Shown here: positions 43,960 through 52,089 of the stretch, piece after piece
How positions within the stretch are numbered: position 1 is the stretch's first letter
Layout of the letters: each line of letters starts with the position of its first letter
Origin: a candidate division WOR-3 bacterium
Lineage (GTDB): Bacteria > Hydrothermota > Tepidihabitantia > Tepidihabitantales > Tepidihabitantaceae
Assembly: GCA_024653355.1 (NCBI GenBank)
Contig: JANLFQ010000001.1
Coordinates: 558,001 to 622,000 of the forward strand
Length of the DNA stretch: 64,000 bases
Reading direction: 5' to 3'
Program-made: the position numbers and the translations under genes
Notes under the pieces: generated by a model
What the model was told of the DNA's origin: nothing
What the model saw: only the letters and a program-made list of their open reading frames with translations
The model's database searches: none

Positions 43960-45636
43960 ATGAAAATGGCAAGGGTTATGACCTTCCTGATGGTACTGTT
44001 GCTCGGCTCTGCGCAAAGCCAGATTCCCCTACCGACCGCACCCGATTGGAGTTCAATCGACACCGACTATTCGACCGGTGGTGCCTTTGCCGACATTGAT
44101 GGCAACGGTTATCTGGACTTCTGCATTTCCAATGGCAACGATATGGCAGCCGACCCCAATGCCGTATATTTCAATCAGAATGGCAACCTTGAAACAAACG
44201 CCTCCTGGCGCTCAACCGACCGGGGTTATTTTGGTCACTGCTATACCGGCGACATCGACAACGATGGCGACGACGATTTTGCGGTTGCCTACCTCGGCGA
44301 CTACCAGAATCAGAGCGAACTCCGCGTCCGGGTCTACCGTAACACCGGCACCGGCCTCGAACCCCTCCCTTTCTGGAAGGCAAAAGACTCGGTCTCTTCC
44401 TTTGACTGCTGTCTCGGTGACTTTGACCTCGATGGTGACCTTGACCTTGCCATCAGTGCCGGTGATGCCTATCGCGGCATGATGGACCGGGTGCGGATTT
44501 ACCGCAACAACAACGGCGTATTCGACACCCTGCCCTTCTGGTACGCAAAACTTGATACCGCTTCGGATGCAATCCGATTTGCTGACATCGACAACGACGG
44601 CGACCTCGACCTGTTCGTGGGCCACCGGCGCAAGGTGGTGATGTACCGCAACAGCAACGGTTCTTTTGATACTATTCCCGAATGGGTTGTGCGCCGCGCA
44701 ATCGGCTGGGTTTTGCGTCTTGAACTGGGTGATTACGACCAGGACGGCTACCTTGACCTTGCGGTTGCCTCCAACGACCAGCTGGGCGACCCGAACAGCA
44801 TCAAAGTTTTCCACAACAATCAGGGCACACTGGACACGGTTGCCGCATATACGATGCAAACCCGGGGCACGCAACTTTACTCTTCCTGCGTTGCCTGGGG
44901 TGATGCGAATGGTGACGGATTTCCCGAACTTGCCGCCGGTGGTTGGTGGCAACCGGTAGTGGTGTATCTCAATCGTCGCGGTGTCCTTGACACCACACCA
45001 TCCTGGTCCTGGTTACCCGCCAACCCGAACAATCTGGTTTGCGAAGCGTTGCTCTGGACTGATGTCCGCAACTGCTACCTCGTTTCGGTCACTGAACGCC
45101 ATAATGGCGACGGTGTCCGGAAACTCTTTAACCTCGCAAAACGGCCGATTCAATTCCTCGACAGTGTTAAGGTAAACGACACGATTGTCCCGCGCGCCGC
45201 GTACTGTTACGACCGCCATCTCGCCTGGTGCAGTTTTGCCACCCCACCTTCTTTGGGAACTGACAATGTTGTATTCTACTACCATTACGCCACCACTCCG
45301 GACCTCGCCGTTACCAACTGGGCGCGCACTGCCGGCAACCATCTTTTCTTAAACACCACGCCGACCGCGATTGCTCAAAATCAACTATCAAGCAAACCAA
45401 TTCTCCATAAACTCATCGTCCATCCCAATCCCGCATCCGGACCGGTTTTGCTCACCACTTCCGGACCATTACCAGCAACCGTCGAAATCTTTTATCAGGA
45501 TGGCCGGTTAATCGAAAAACTAATTATCAAGCAAAATTCGCCCGTCTGTTACAATCGCAAACTACCCAACGGCGTTTACTTTATCACCGCTCCTGGTTAC
45601 CAGCCGGTGAAACTATTGCGGCTGGAAAGTAAATAA
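43960..45636 (+). CDS. Secreted VCBS/FG-GAP-repeat protein with Por sorting domain
   Basis: 558 residues. A signal peptide (about 1-20, ending SAQSQ) is followed by repeated Asp-rich calcium-binding motifs of the DIDNDGDDDFAVA / DFDLDGDLDLAIS / DYDQDGYLDLAVA type about every 50-60 residues, forming a beta-propeller like integrins. The last 75 residues (VHPNPASGPVLL...LPNGVYFIT) are a Por-type C-terminal sorting domain, so it is probably exported by type IX secretion and attached to the surface by PorU. The ligand is unknown. Confidence 0.82.
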   Translation: MKMARVMTFLMVLLLGSAQSQIPLPTAPDWSSIDTDYSTGGAFADIDGNGYLDFCISNGNDMAADPNAVYFNQNGNLETNASWRSTDRGYFGHCYTGDIDNDGDDDFAVAYLGDYQNQSELRVRVYRNTGTGLEPLPFWKAKDSVSSFDCCLGDFDLDGDLDLAISAGDAYRGMMDRVRIYRNNNGVFDTLPFWYAKLDTASDAIRFADIDNDGDLDLFVGHRRKVVMYRNSNGSFDTIPEWVVRRAIGWVLRLELGDYDQDGYLDLAVASNDQLGDPNSIKVFHNNQGTLDTVAAYTMQTRGTQLYSSCVAWGDANGDGFPELAAGGWWQPVVVYLNRRGVLDTTPSWSWLPANPNNLVCEALLWTDVRNCYLVSVTERHNGDGVRKLFNLAKRPIQFLDSVKVNDTIVPRAAYCYDRHLAWCSFATPPSLGTDNVVFYYHYATTPDLAVTNWARTAGNHLFLNTTPTAIAQNQLSSKPILHKLIVHPNPASGPVLLTTSGPLPATVEIFYQDGRLIEKLIIKQNSPVCYNRKLPNGVYFITAPGYQPVKLLRLESK

Positions 45637-45645
45637 GGATGTGCT

Positions 45646-46431
45646 ATGGCACCCCCCGAACAGATTCCCGGCGAACTGCTCAACCGCATCGCCCGTTTTG
45701 GCCGACTTTACCTTCTTGACACTGTAACATCAACCAACGACTTTGCCTTTTCCCTTGCTGACAAAAAGGAACCTGCCATCGTCGTTGCCCAGAAACAGAC
45801 TAAAGGTCGCGGCCGGTTTCGCCGCCACTGGTTTGCCGATGAAAACAGTTTGACATTCTCCCTTCTGCTATTTCCGGCGATAAACAGTTCGGCACCCGAT
45901 TTCTCTACCGCCGCAATCACCCAGATTGCGGGCCTGGCGCTCTGTCAAGCAGTTGAAACCCTGTTTATCACTAATCCTGCCCAATCTTTACCCAAACCGA
46001 TGCTCCGTTGGCCCAACGATGTCCTGCTCGAGGGCAAAAAGGTTGCGGGTATTCTCTGCGAACAACGAAACCAGGCGCTGGTGATAGGTGTCGGCGTCAA
46101 TGTCAACCAGCCCACAATCCCGGAAAACCTGCCCGATGCCACCTCGCTCTTTCTTGTCTACCATCAGCTAACCGACCGGATGACACTGCTCGAAAACTTT
46201 CTGACCAACCTCTTTTCCCTGCTCAAAAAAGTAACCCAGGACCGCAAAGTTATCTGGGATGAAGTCCGCTCCCGTTCTGCAATCCTCCACCACCGGGTCG
46301 AGATTAAAACCCTGCTGCGGCGTTATGTCGGTACGGTCATTGACATTGATGACGCCGGCCGGATTATTCTTCGCACCGACTCCGGCAAACTCACGCTGTT
46401 CAGCGCCGGTCAGGTTCGTCAGCTCCGATGA
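45646..46431 (+). CDS. birA: Biotin-protein ligase (no DNA-binding domain)
   Basis: 261 residues. The adenylation loop is TKGRGRFRRHWFADENSLTFSLLL (GRGRxGR type) near residue 55, with WPNDVLLEGKKVAGILCE near 123 and GVGVNVNQ. It lacks the N-terminal helix-turn-helix of E. coli BirA, so it should be a ligase only. It attaches biotin to carboxylase carrier proteins. It lies 9 nt after the previous gene and overlaps coaX by 4 nt. Confidence 0.93.
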   Translation: MAPPEQIPGELLNRIARFGRLYLLDTVTSTNDFAFSLADKKEPAIVVAQKQTKGRGRFRRHWFADENSLTFSLLLFPAINSSAPDFSTAAITQIAGLALCQAVETLFITNPAQSLPKPMLRWPNDVLLEGKKVAGILCEQRNQALVIGVGVNVNQPTIPENLPDATSLFLVYHQLTDRMTLLENFLTNLFSLLKKVTQDRKVIWDEVRSRSAILHHRVEIKTLLRRYVGTVIDIDDAGRIILRTDSGKLTLFSAGQVRQLR

Positions 46432-47162
46432 TTCTCACCGTCCTCGTCGGTAACTTCAACACCCGCCTTGTCCTCTGGGAGAAAAATCGTATCAAGATGC
46501 GGAAAATCGTGCCCACAAACCAGGTGTTAGAACGGCTGAACCGGCTCATCCCCAACCGGGCGCTGCAAGGCGCGGCGCTCGCTTCGGTTGTTCCCAAAGT
46601 TACCCTGCGGTTGTATCAAACACTCTGCCGGCACACCAAAACCTTACTTGTCACCACCCGCACCCCCACTCCCCTGAAGATTGTTTACCGAAAGAAGTCG
46701 CTCGGCGTTGACCGGCTCTGTGCTGCGGTCGGCGGCATTCTCCGCTATCAACAGAACCTGATTATCATCGACTTCGGCACCGCGATAACCTTCAACATCG
46801 TGCACTACCAGGAAAAGGCATTGCTCGGTGGTCCAATCCTGCCCAACGCCCGAATAATGTTCACCGCCCTTAGAGACCACACCGCTCAGTTACCGATGGT
46901 CGAATTGCACCCCCGGGAAAACCCGTTTGTCAAAAGTACCAGGACCGCCATCCAGGCTGGGGTTTTTAACCTTATCCTCGGCGGCATCGAGCGCATAATT
47001 GAACAAATCCGCTGCCGGACAAAGGCGCATTACCAGATTATCGCCACCGGTGGTGAAGCACAAATCTTTAGTAAGAAATGTCAATTGATTAACAAAGTTG
47101 ACCCGGAACTTACCAGTTTCGGGTTGGCGCAAATATACTATTTTAACCGGAGGACAAAATGA
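46428..47162 (+). CDS. coaX: Type III pantothenate kinase
   Basis: 244 residues. The family signs are the N-terminal VLVGNFNTRLVLWE phosphate loop, the LGVDRLCAAVGGILRY segment and IIDFGTAITFNIV near residue 110, then GGPILPNARIMFTALRDHTAQLP. It performs the first step of coenzyme A synthesis. The GNFNTR form differs slightly from the usual GNT. birA followed by coaX is a common pair. It overlaps its neighbours at both ends. Confidence 0.9.
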   Translation: MILTVLVGNFNTRLVLWEKNRIKMRKIVPTNQVLERLNRLIPNRALQGAALASVVPKVTLRLYQTLCRHTKTLLVTTRTPTPLKIVYRKKSLGVDRLCAAVGGILRYQQNLIIIDFGTAITFNIVHYQEKALLGGPILPNARIMFTALRDHTAQLPMVELHPRENPFVKSTRTAIQAGVFNLILGGIERIIEQIRCRTKAHYQIIATGGEAQIFSKKCQLINKVDPELTSFGLAQIYYFNRRTK

Positions 47163-47719
47163 ATCGTTCAAATAGAACTGGAGTGTTTATCGATGTTCAA
47201 AATGTTCAGGAAACATTTGAAAGACAGGGTAAAGAGGTTCGCTACGACGCCGTAATTCGCCACATCCTGACCACAGGAAATCGCGAACGGGAAAGTTGTA
47301 AATTCGTCGCCTTTGTCCCGTTCCGGCGGGATGATGAACGGCGCCAGCGCCTGATCGACGCCCTCTCGTTTCAGGGTTACCGGGTTGTTGCCAAACCGGT
47401 ACGGGAAAGGCCCGACGGCACCATTAAAGCCAATATGGACATTGAAATCACCCTCGAGATTCTCTCAATGAGCGAATGGCTGGACGAAATTGTCCTGGTA
47501 ACCGGTGATGGCGACTTTGTTGCTCTGGTTGACTGGCTTTCCAAACGGGGTAAGCGCGTCATATCAATTGGTTTGGGTCGGGGATTCACTTCAGTTGAAC
47601 TGATTCGCGCCTGTGACGAATACATCAACCTCGACGAAATTGAAGGGGCGGTGAAGGCACAATTTCCCAACAAGGAGTGGGAACAGCCACCCCCGGGAAC
47701 CACACCGCCTGTACTATGA
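47159..47719 (+). CDS. NYN-domain (LabA/DUF88-like) putative ribonuclease
   Basis: 186 residues. The PIN-like NYN fold has Asp in GVFIDVQNVQ near residue 12, then KANMDIEITLEIL and TGDGDFVALVDWLSKRGKRV, which supply the acidic metal-binding residues. Known NYN proteins cleave RNA. It lies between coaX and tsaB with 4-nt overlaps, so it may be linked to RNA processing. The substrate is unknown. Confidence 0.85.
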   Translation: MNRSNRTGVFIDVQNVQETFERQGKEVRYDAVIRHILTTGNRERESCKFVAFVPFRRDDERRQRLIDALSFQGYRVVAKPVRERPDGTIKANMDIEITLEILSMSEWLDEIVLVTGDGDFVALVDWLSKRGKRVISIGLGRGFTSVELIRACDEYINLDEIEGAVKAQFPNKEWEQPPPGTTPPVL

Positions 47720-48408
47720 GCCCAATCTATCTTGCCCTCGACACCAGCGGTACTCGAACGGCGCTGGCGCTGGTCAAAGACGATAAACCGATATTTGAAA
47801 CCAGTGCTACCGCGCCCTATGGCCACAATGAAAAACTGCTCGATTTGCTTAAAGAGGCGCTCGACCAGACCGGGATAACATTGAACCAGATCACCGCAAT
47901 CTGTCTTACTATCGGTCCGGGAATGTTCACCTCGCTCCGGGTAGGATTAAGCGTCGCAAAAGGGCTTGCCTTAACAGGAAAACTGCCTCTTAAAGGAGTC
48001 AATACACTTTACGCCCTTGCCGCCACCGCTGAAGAACATTCCCAGCCGGTGCTGGCGTTGATTGATGCCCGGCGCGGGGAACTCTACACTGGCTTATACT
48101 ACCAGGGCACACCCATTATAAAACCATCGGTGCTACCACCCGAACAGTTACCGACAATTATCACCCAATCCCGCTTACCCGCCACGGTAGTCCGTGTTGC
48201 TGGTGATGGTACCCGGCTTGCCCTCCCGTTTCTGAACAACATGCACTTAGCCGTTGAGACCACAGATATCATCTATCCGGCACCGGTCACGATTGCCCGA
48301 ATCGGCGCAAAACTTCTTGCTTTTGAAGGAGCGGACGAAATCGACCATCTGGAACCAATCTATCTGCGCCGCACCGATGCCGAATTAAAACGGCAGCAGT
48401 TGAGTTAA
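47716..48408 (+). CDS. tsaB: tRNA threonylcarbamoyladenosine synthesis protein TsaB
   Basis: 230 residues from the ATG at 47716, which overlaps the preceding stop (ATGA). N-terminal YLALDTSGTRTALALV, and ICLTIGPGMFTSLRVGLSVAKGLA near residue 70, are the TsaB/YeaZ signature. It forms the TsaBDE complex that makes t6A in ANN-decoding tRNAs. Its TAA overlaps the stop of the convergent porin gene by 4 bases. Confidence 0.92.
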   Translation: MSPIYLALDTSGTRTALALVKDDKPIFETSATAPYGHNEKLLDLLKEALDQTGITLNQITAICLTIGPGMFTSLRVGLSVAKGLALTGKLPLKGVNTLYALAATAEEHSQPVLALIDARRGELYTGLYYQGTPIIKPSVLPPEQLPTIITQSRLPATVVRVAGDGTRLALPFLNNMHLAVETTDIIYPAPVTIARIGAKLLAFEGADEIDHLEPIYLRRTDAELKRQQLS

Positions 48409-49373
48409 AGCACCGCCTGCAACTGAGCAATCACACCCTGGTATCCCCAATCACCAAGCAGGGTGTGATATTGATAACCGAGAAGAACCTTCAACCTCCC
48501 CTCAACAATGTCCAGCCCCAGTGCCGCAAGCCCCCGCCCCTGGAATTTGCCGTTGTCCCGGGCAATCAACTCCAGTCGCGTCCCGGGCACAAAAAAACCG
48601 AAATCGTAACCGCCTTCAACAAATCCAGCCAGTGTCATCCGGTTCTGGAATTTCCGGTAAATCAACTCCAGTTGAGAAGAAAAGCCCCGCTGTTTCCACC
48701 GGATCTCACCCGCAACCCCTAACCAGCGTACCGCCTCGGGATAAACCCAACCATAATATCCGCTCCCCCCAATCCAGATGTCATAATCGGCAAACGGTTT
48801 TCCAATTACACGGCAACTGACATCCTTCCAGCCGTTGTTATCGCCGCTGTTTGGTCCGGTCCCGTTAACCACCGTGCCAAACAGCCGGTAATCAAACTTT
48901 CCTGGACAGGGCGGAGCATAGGACAAACTCAAACCGATATCGCGGATATCACCAGGTTTCAGCACATCGGTATACAAGAGCGAATAGTCCTCAACTCTCA
49001 AATCCTGTTCCCGGGTTTCGCTCTCAAAATTAAGCGGGGTTTTAAACTGCCCAAGGCGCAGCGCCATTCCGTTTTCCCACCGAAAATCGACAAACAGGTC
49101 CCGCAGATACAGTCGGCTGAAGTCAAACTCCATCCGGGCGCTAACCCCTTTAAGCAGTTCTCCGGTTAAACCGAAAACCGCCAGCCGCTTCTGAAACTCA
49201 AATCCGGTTGTTACCCACCCGGTGCTGTTTATCCCCTGCCAGAACAGGGCATAAGCCTGAATTAGCCCATCAACCTTTAACCGGTCCGGAACAACGGTGA
49301 TTTCCGCCTGCAAACAGGGGTTCGGCGGAAAAAGAATAAGGGCGACGATAAGAAGGAATCTTCTCCCCTTCAA
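48405..49373 (-). CDS. Outer-membrane porin (phosphate-selective porin O/P-like)
   Basis: 322 residues with a signal peptide (about 1-23). Alternating beta strands with aromatic girdles and the segments LRDLFVDFRWENGMALRLGQFKTPLNFE (in parts) are characteristic of the O/P porin family; the last residues form a C-terminal strand. The start is TTG at 49373 with GAAGGGAG before it. The gene follows tRNA-Sec by 24 nt on the same strand and probably shares its transcript. Confidence 0.78.
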   Translation of the reverse strand: MKGRRFLLIVALILFPPNPCLQAEITVVPDRLKVDGLIQAYALFWQGINSTGWVTTGFEFQKRLAVFGLTGELLKGVSARMEFDFSRLYLRDLFVDFRWENGMALRLGQFKTPLNFESETREQDLRVEDYSLLYTDVLKPGDIRDIGLSLSYAPPCPGKFDYRLFGTVVNGTGPNSGDNNGWKDVSCRVIGKPFADYDIWIGGSGYYGWVYPEAVRWLGVAGEIRWKQRGFSSQLELIYRKFQNRMTLAGFVEGGYDFGFFVPGTRLELIARDNGKFQGRGLAALGLDIVEGRLKVLLGYQYHTLLGDWGYQGVIAQLQAVL

Positions 49374-49397
49374 CCCGCTCCCTTCTCAACCAAAAAC

Positions 49398-49492
49398 TGG
49401 CGGAGGCGGGTAGGAATCGAACCTACCGGTCCACTTATCGCAGACCATACGGATTTGAAGTCCGCCAGGCACACCAGCACCCATCCGCCTCC
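49398..49492 (-). tRNA. selC: Selenocysteine tRNA (anticodon TCA)
   Basis: 95 nt with encoded CCA. An 8-bp acceptor stem (GGAGGCGG with CCGCCTCC) and a 5-bp T stem (GTAGG with CCTAC) give the 8+5 arrangement of bacterial tRNA-Sec. The anticodon loop CTTCAAA has anticodon TCA, the variable arm is long (GGTC...GACC stem) and the discriminator is G. This cannot be a suppressor tRNA-Ser, because its acceptor and D arms have the Sec form. It supports the reading of TGA as Sec in hdrA. Confidence 0.95.
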
Positions 49493-49501
49493 GCATAACA
49501 T

Positions 49502-51472
49502 CTAATGCTGAACAATAACCTTTCTTACCTGCTTACCCCTGGCGTCGTCCACGCGCAGGAAATAAACTCCGGTTGGCAAATTACGAACATCCAGCCGCAC
49601 TGTTTGTTGCCCGCTACCGCCCTCACCGCTGAAAACCAAGTTCCATTTCTGCACCAGCGCACCGGTCCGGTCGTACATCCGAAGACTGACATTTCCCATA
49701 GGTGTTCCTGTTAGATGCACCAACCCTTCATTACGAACCGGATTCGGGGCAACTGTTAATGCCGATATTCCAAAAACCCGTTTTGGTTCGGCAACCGCCA
49801 CACTCTCCTCCCAGACGATAAGTTCCGCGCCGAGGGTATCGTTAAACCGCCGTTCATCGCCAATCAGTTCACTCCAACAAGTAACGGTAAACAATCCGCT
49901 GCTCTCAGCGCGAAAGACATTGAATTCAACGGTTTCAACCATTCCCGGTGTGAGATTCAACCATACACTATCACGGTATTCGCCCGGGGTCACAGTTAGT
50001 TTTATCCAGCAACTGTCTCGGTTTATCGCCAGATTTTTAACAACCGCGCCGGGCACAAACGAATCTTCTATCCAGAGCGATTCCGGGACAACCAAAGCGG
50101 TCAGGGCAAAATCGTGCTGCACCTCGTAAAACTTGCCGATTAACAGGTCGTAACCGGTTGAATCGTTAAAACTCATACCGCCGATATATAAAAACCCATT
50201 GCGGCTTGTAACAATCCGGTAGCCCAGGTCCTCATTATGACTTGCCGGATTGTCCCAGAGATAAGAATAAAGCAAATTGCCCGTGTTGTCGTACTTCAGC
50301 ACCCCGATATCGCGGACTGTTGTCCGTGTGTCAACATTACCAATCACCAGCACCTGACCTAAAGAGTCAACAACGATATCCGTACCTTCGTCTTCCAGCA
50401 TTGCGCCATCATAACGCTGGGTCCAGCGCGGCACCCCGGCTGATGTGTAAGACACCGTGGCGATGTCGTAATCGGTTACATCGTCAAGACTGGTACCGGT
50501 CACAAACACATTGCCCGCCTGGTCCAATGTCAACCCGTAAAGCAAATCCTCGTTGTTGGCAGGGTAACGGTTGTACGCCCGTGCCCAGAGCGAGTCGCCA
50601 TTCCGACTGTACTTCATCGTAAAATAGTTGTAATCCTGATTGTCGTCATAGACAATGCCCCCGATAACAATCGTGCTTGTCACCGGGTCAAACTTAATTT
50701 TCATTCCGTAGTCATCGCCGACCCAGGGGTAGTTATTCTTACGCCGCAACCAGCTCCGGACACCGGTTGGTGTGTAACGAATCGTCGCAATATCATAATC
50801 GGTGCCGTCATCGTAACTGGTTCCGGTAACATAGACATTGTTAGAGTCATCAACACAGATCGAATAGGAAATGTCCTCGTCGTTTTCCGGGGTCCGGTTG
50901 TAATAACGAACCCAAACGGTATCACCGGTTGTCCCGTTGTAGCAGATGGTGCAGTAATCTGTGTTACCGGTACTATCCGAACTGTAACCGGTAACAATCA
51001 CCCGGCCCAAGCGGTCAAGACAGAGTGCCAGCGCCGCGTCATCTTGATTAAACGCCCGGCGCCAGGTTTTTGCCCAGAGCAACTGACCGGTTGCGGAATA
51101 TTTCAGCGTCACCCAATCGATGTCCATCACCGTGTCAATCACCCAACCGCATACATAAACCTGGCCCAGACTGTCCACAACCAGTGCTGCTGCCGAGTCG
51201 TCCTGGTGTGCTCGGCCGTCATAGGTGGCAGTCCAGACCAGTTGACCTGTTGAATCGTATTTTTGAACAACAATGTCCGCGGTTTGCGCTATCGTACCTG
51301 TCACCCCCGTTACATAAACATTGCCCACCCTGTCAACTACCATATCAGAAAAAATCTCTTCGCCTCTTGCCGTACCATCAAACTGCCGCAACCAGGCGGT
51401 ATCAAGCTGTGCCGATGTAGTTCCAAAGAACAAAACCGTCAAGAGAAACGACACAACACGCAAAAAGTTCAT
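49502..51472 (-). CDS. Secreted beta-propeller-repeat (SBBP) protein with Por sorting domain
   Basis: 656 residues. The signal peptide ends near residue 22 (GTTSAQ). Around eight repeats of 45-55 residues carry DxxGNVYVTG / YDIATIRYTPTG-type motifs, the SBBP/delta-60 family. A C-terminal domain (VAPNPVRNEGLVHL...LPTGVYFLRV) is a Por-type sorting signal. The start is ATG 51472 with GAGGAGG upstream; a TTG 15 nt earlier falls within that site. The stop is only 9 nt before tRNA-Sec. Confidence 0.85.
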   Translation of the reverse strand: MNFLRVVSFLLTVLFFGTTSAQLDTAWLRQFDGTARGEEIFSDMVVDRVGNVYVTGVTGTIAQTADIVVQKYDSTGQLVWTATYDGRAHQDDSAAALVVDSLGQVYVCGWVIDTVMDIDWVTLKYSATGQLLWAKTWRRAFNQDDAALALCLDRLGRVIVTGYSSDSTGNTDYCTICYNGTTGDTVWVRYYNRTPENDEDISYSICVDDSNNVYVTGTSYDDGTDYDIATIRYTPTGVRSWLRRKNNYPWVGDDYGMKIKFDPVTSTIVIGGIVYDDNQDYNYFTMKYSRNGDSLWARAYNRYPANNEDLLYGLTLDQAGNVFVTGTSLDDVTDYDIATVSYTSAGVPRWTQRYDGAMLEDEGTDIVVDSLGQVLVIGNVDTRTTVRDIGVLKYDNTGNLLYSYLWDNPASHNEDLGYRIVTSRNGFLYIGGMSFNDSTGYDLLIGKFYEVQHDFALTALVVPESLWIEDSFVPGAVVKNLAINRDSCWIKLTVTPGEYRDSVWLNLTPGMVETVEFNVFRAESSGLFTVTCWSELIGDERRFNDTLGAELIVWEESVAVAEPKRVFGISALTVAPNPVRNEGLVHLTGTPMGNVSLRMYDRTGALVQKWNLVFSGEGGSGQQTVRLDVRNLPTGVYFLRVDDARGKQVRKVIVQH

Positions 51473-51508
51473 TTGTCCTCCTCGCAACTAATGTTACTCA
51501 TCTTTAAC

Positions 51509-51537
51509 AATTTACCGCCGAATCCTCCTCTTGTCAA
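51509..51537 (-). promoter_or_regulatory. Promoter of the SBBP protein gene
   Basis: TTGACA (51532-51537), 17-bp spacer, TAAATT (51509-51514). A leader of about 30 nt carries GAGGAGG. Confidence 0.7.
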
Positions 51538-52040
51538 TCCATACGCACCGATAAACTTAAATAGCGCAAAACTGTTCGTTTAAACAAACCGGTTTAACTC
51601 GAATTTAACACCGGGTAGATTAAACCTGACTGTGCCGAAGATGTTCACCCTCTCTGACCTGAAGACACCATTGGGAACAAACCGGGAAATAGAATTCAGG
51701 ACCGCACCAAAGACCGATTGGCAGATTACCGGGTCAGTTGGTAATAAAATGGTAGATTAGACGGTTCTGGTTAGAATCCTGTTGATTATCAATAAGATAG
51801 GTGCTAAAACGGTCGGGAAAACGGTTTCTGGAAGGTTAAGAATGATGGTAAGAAAGGTGATAGGAAAAGGGGTATATAAGACTATTCCAGGGATTGCCCC
51901 CGGACTACTGGGGGAACGGTTTTTTGTCACTTTTCGTTAAATTTTCGTATTAAGAAAATAGGGCAAAAAATTTTGCTGCCTTTGCATTTGGCATTAACCG
52001 CGTCATTCGCATCGTGGATACACACAACCAAAGGCATCTG
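51538..52040. other. Gene-free interval
   Basis: About 500 bp between divergent promoters without a supported gene. The plus strand has open runs broken by stops and no ribosome binding site. A small terminator-like hairpin near 51897-51914 followed by six T (51920-51925) is the only structured signal I see. Confidence 0.55.
51897..51925 (+). terminator. Terminator-like hairpin without a known upstream gene
   Basis: CCCCC (51897-51901) and GGGGG (51910-51914) around an 8-nt loop, then AACGG and TTTTTT. The stem is short and the U run is five bases away, so the call is weak. Confidence 0.3.
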
Positions 52041-52068
52041 TTGACTGCAAACAAATTATTATAATAAT
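52041..52068 (+). promoter_or_regulatory. Promoter of the BNR-repeat protein gene
   Basis: TTGACT (52041-52046) with AATAAT at 16 bp (52063-52068) or TAATAA at 15 bp. AAAAAGGAG follows before the ATG at 52090. Confidence 0.55.
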
Positions 52069-52089
52069 AAAGTAAAAAGGAGCAGCGCA

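Noticed and set aside
44212-44952. 246-codon open frame on the minus strand opposite the VCBS gene
   Set aside because: It mirrors the Asp-rich repeats of the plus-strand gene, has no ribosome binding site, and the plus-strand protein has a signal peptide and a sorting domain.
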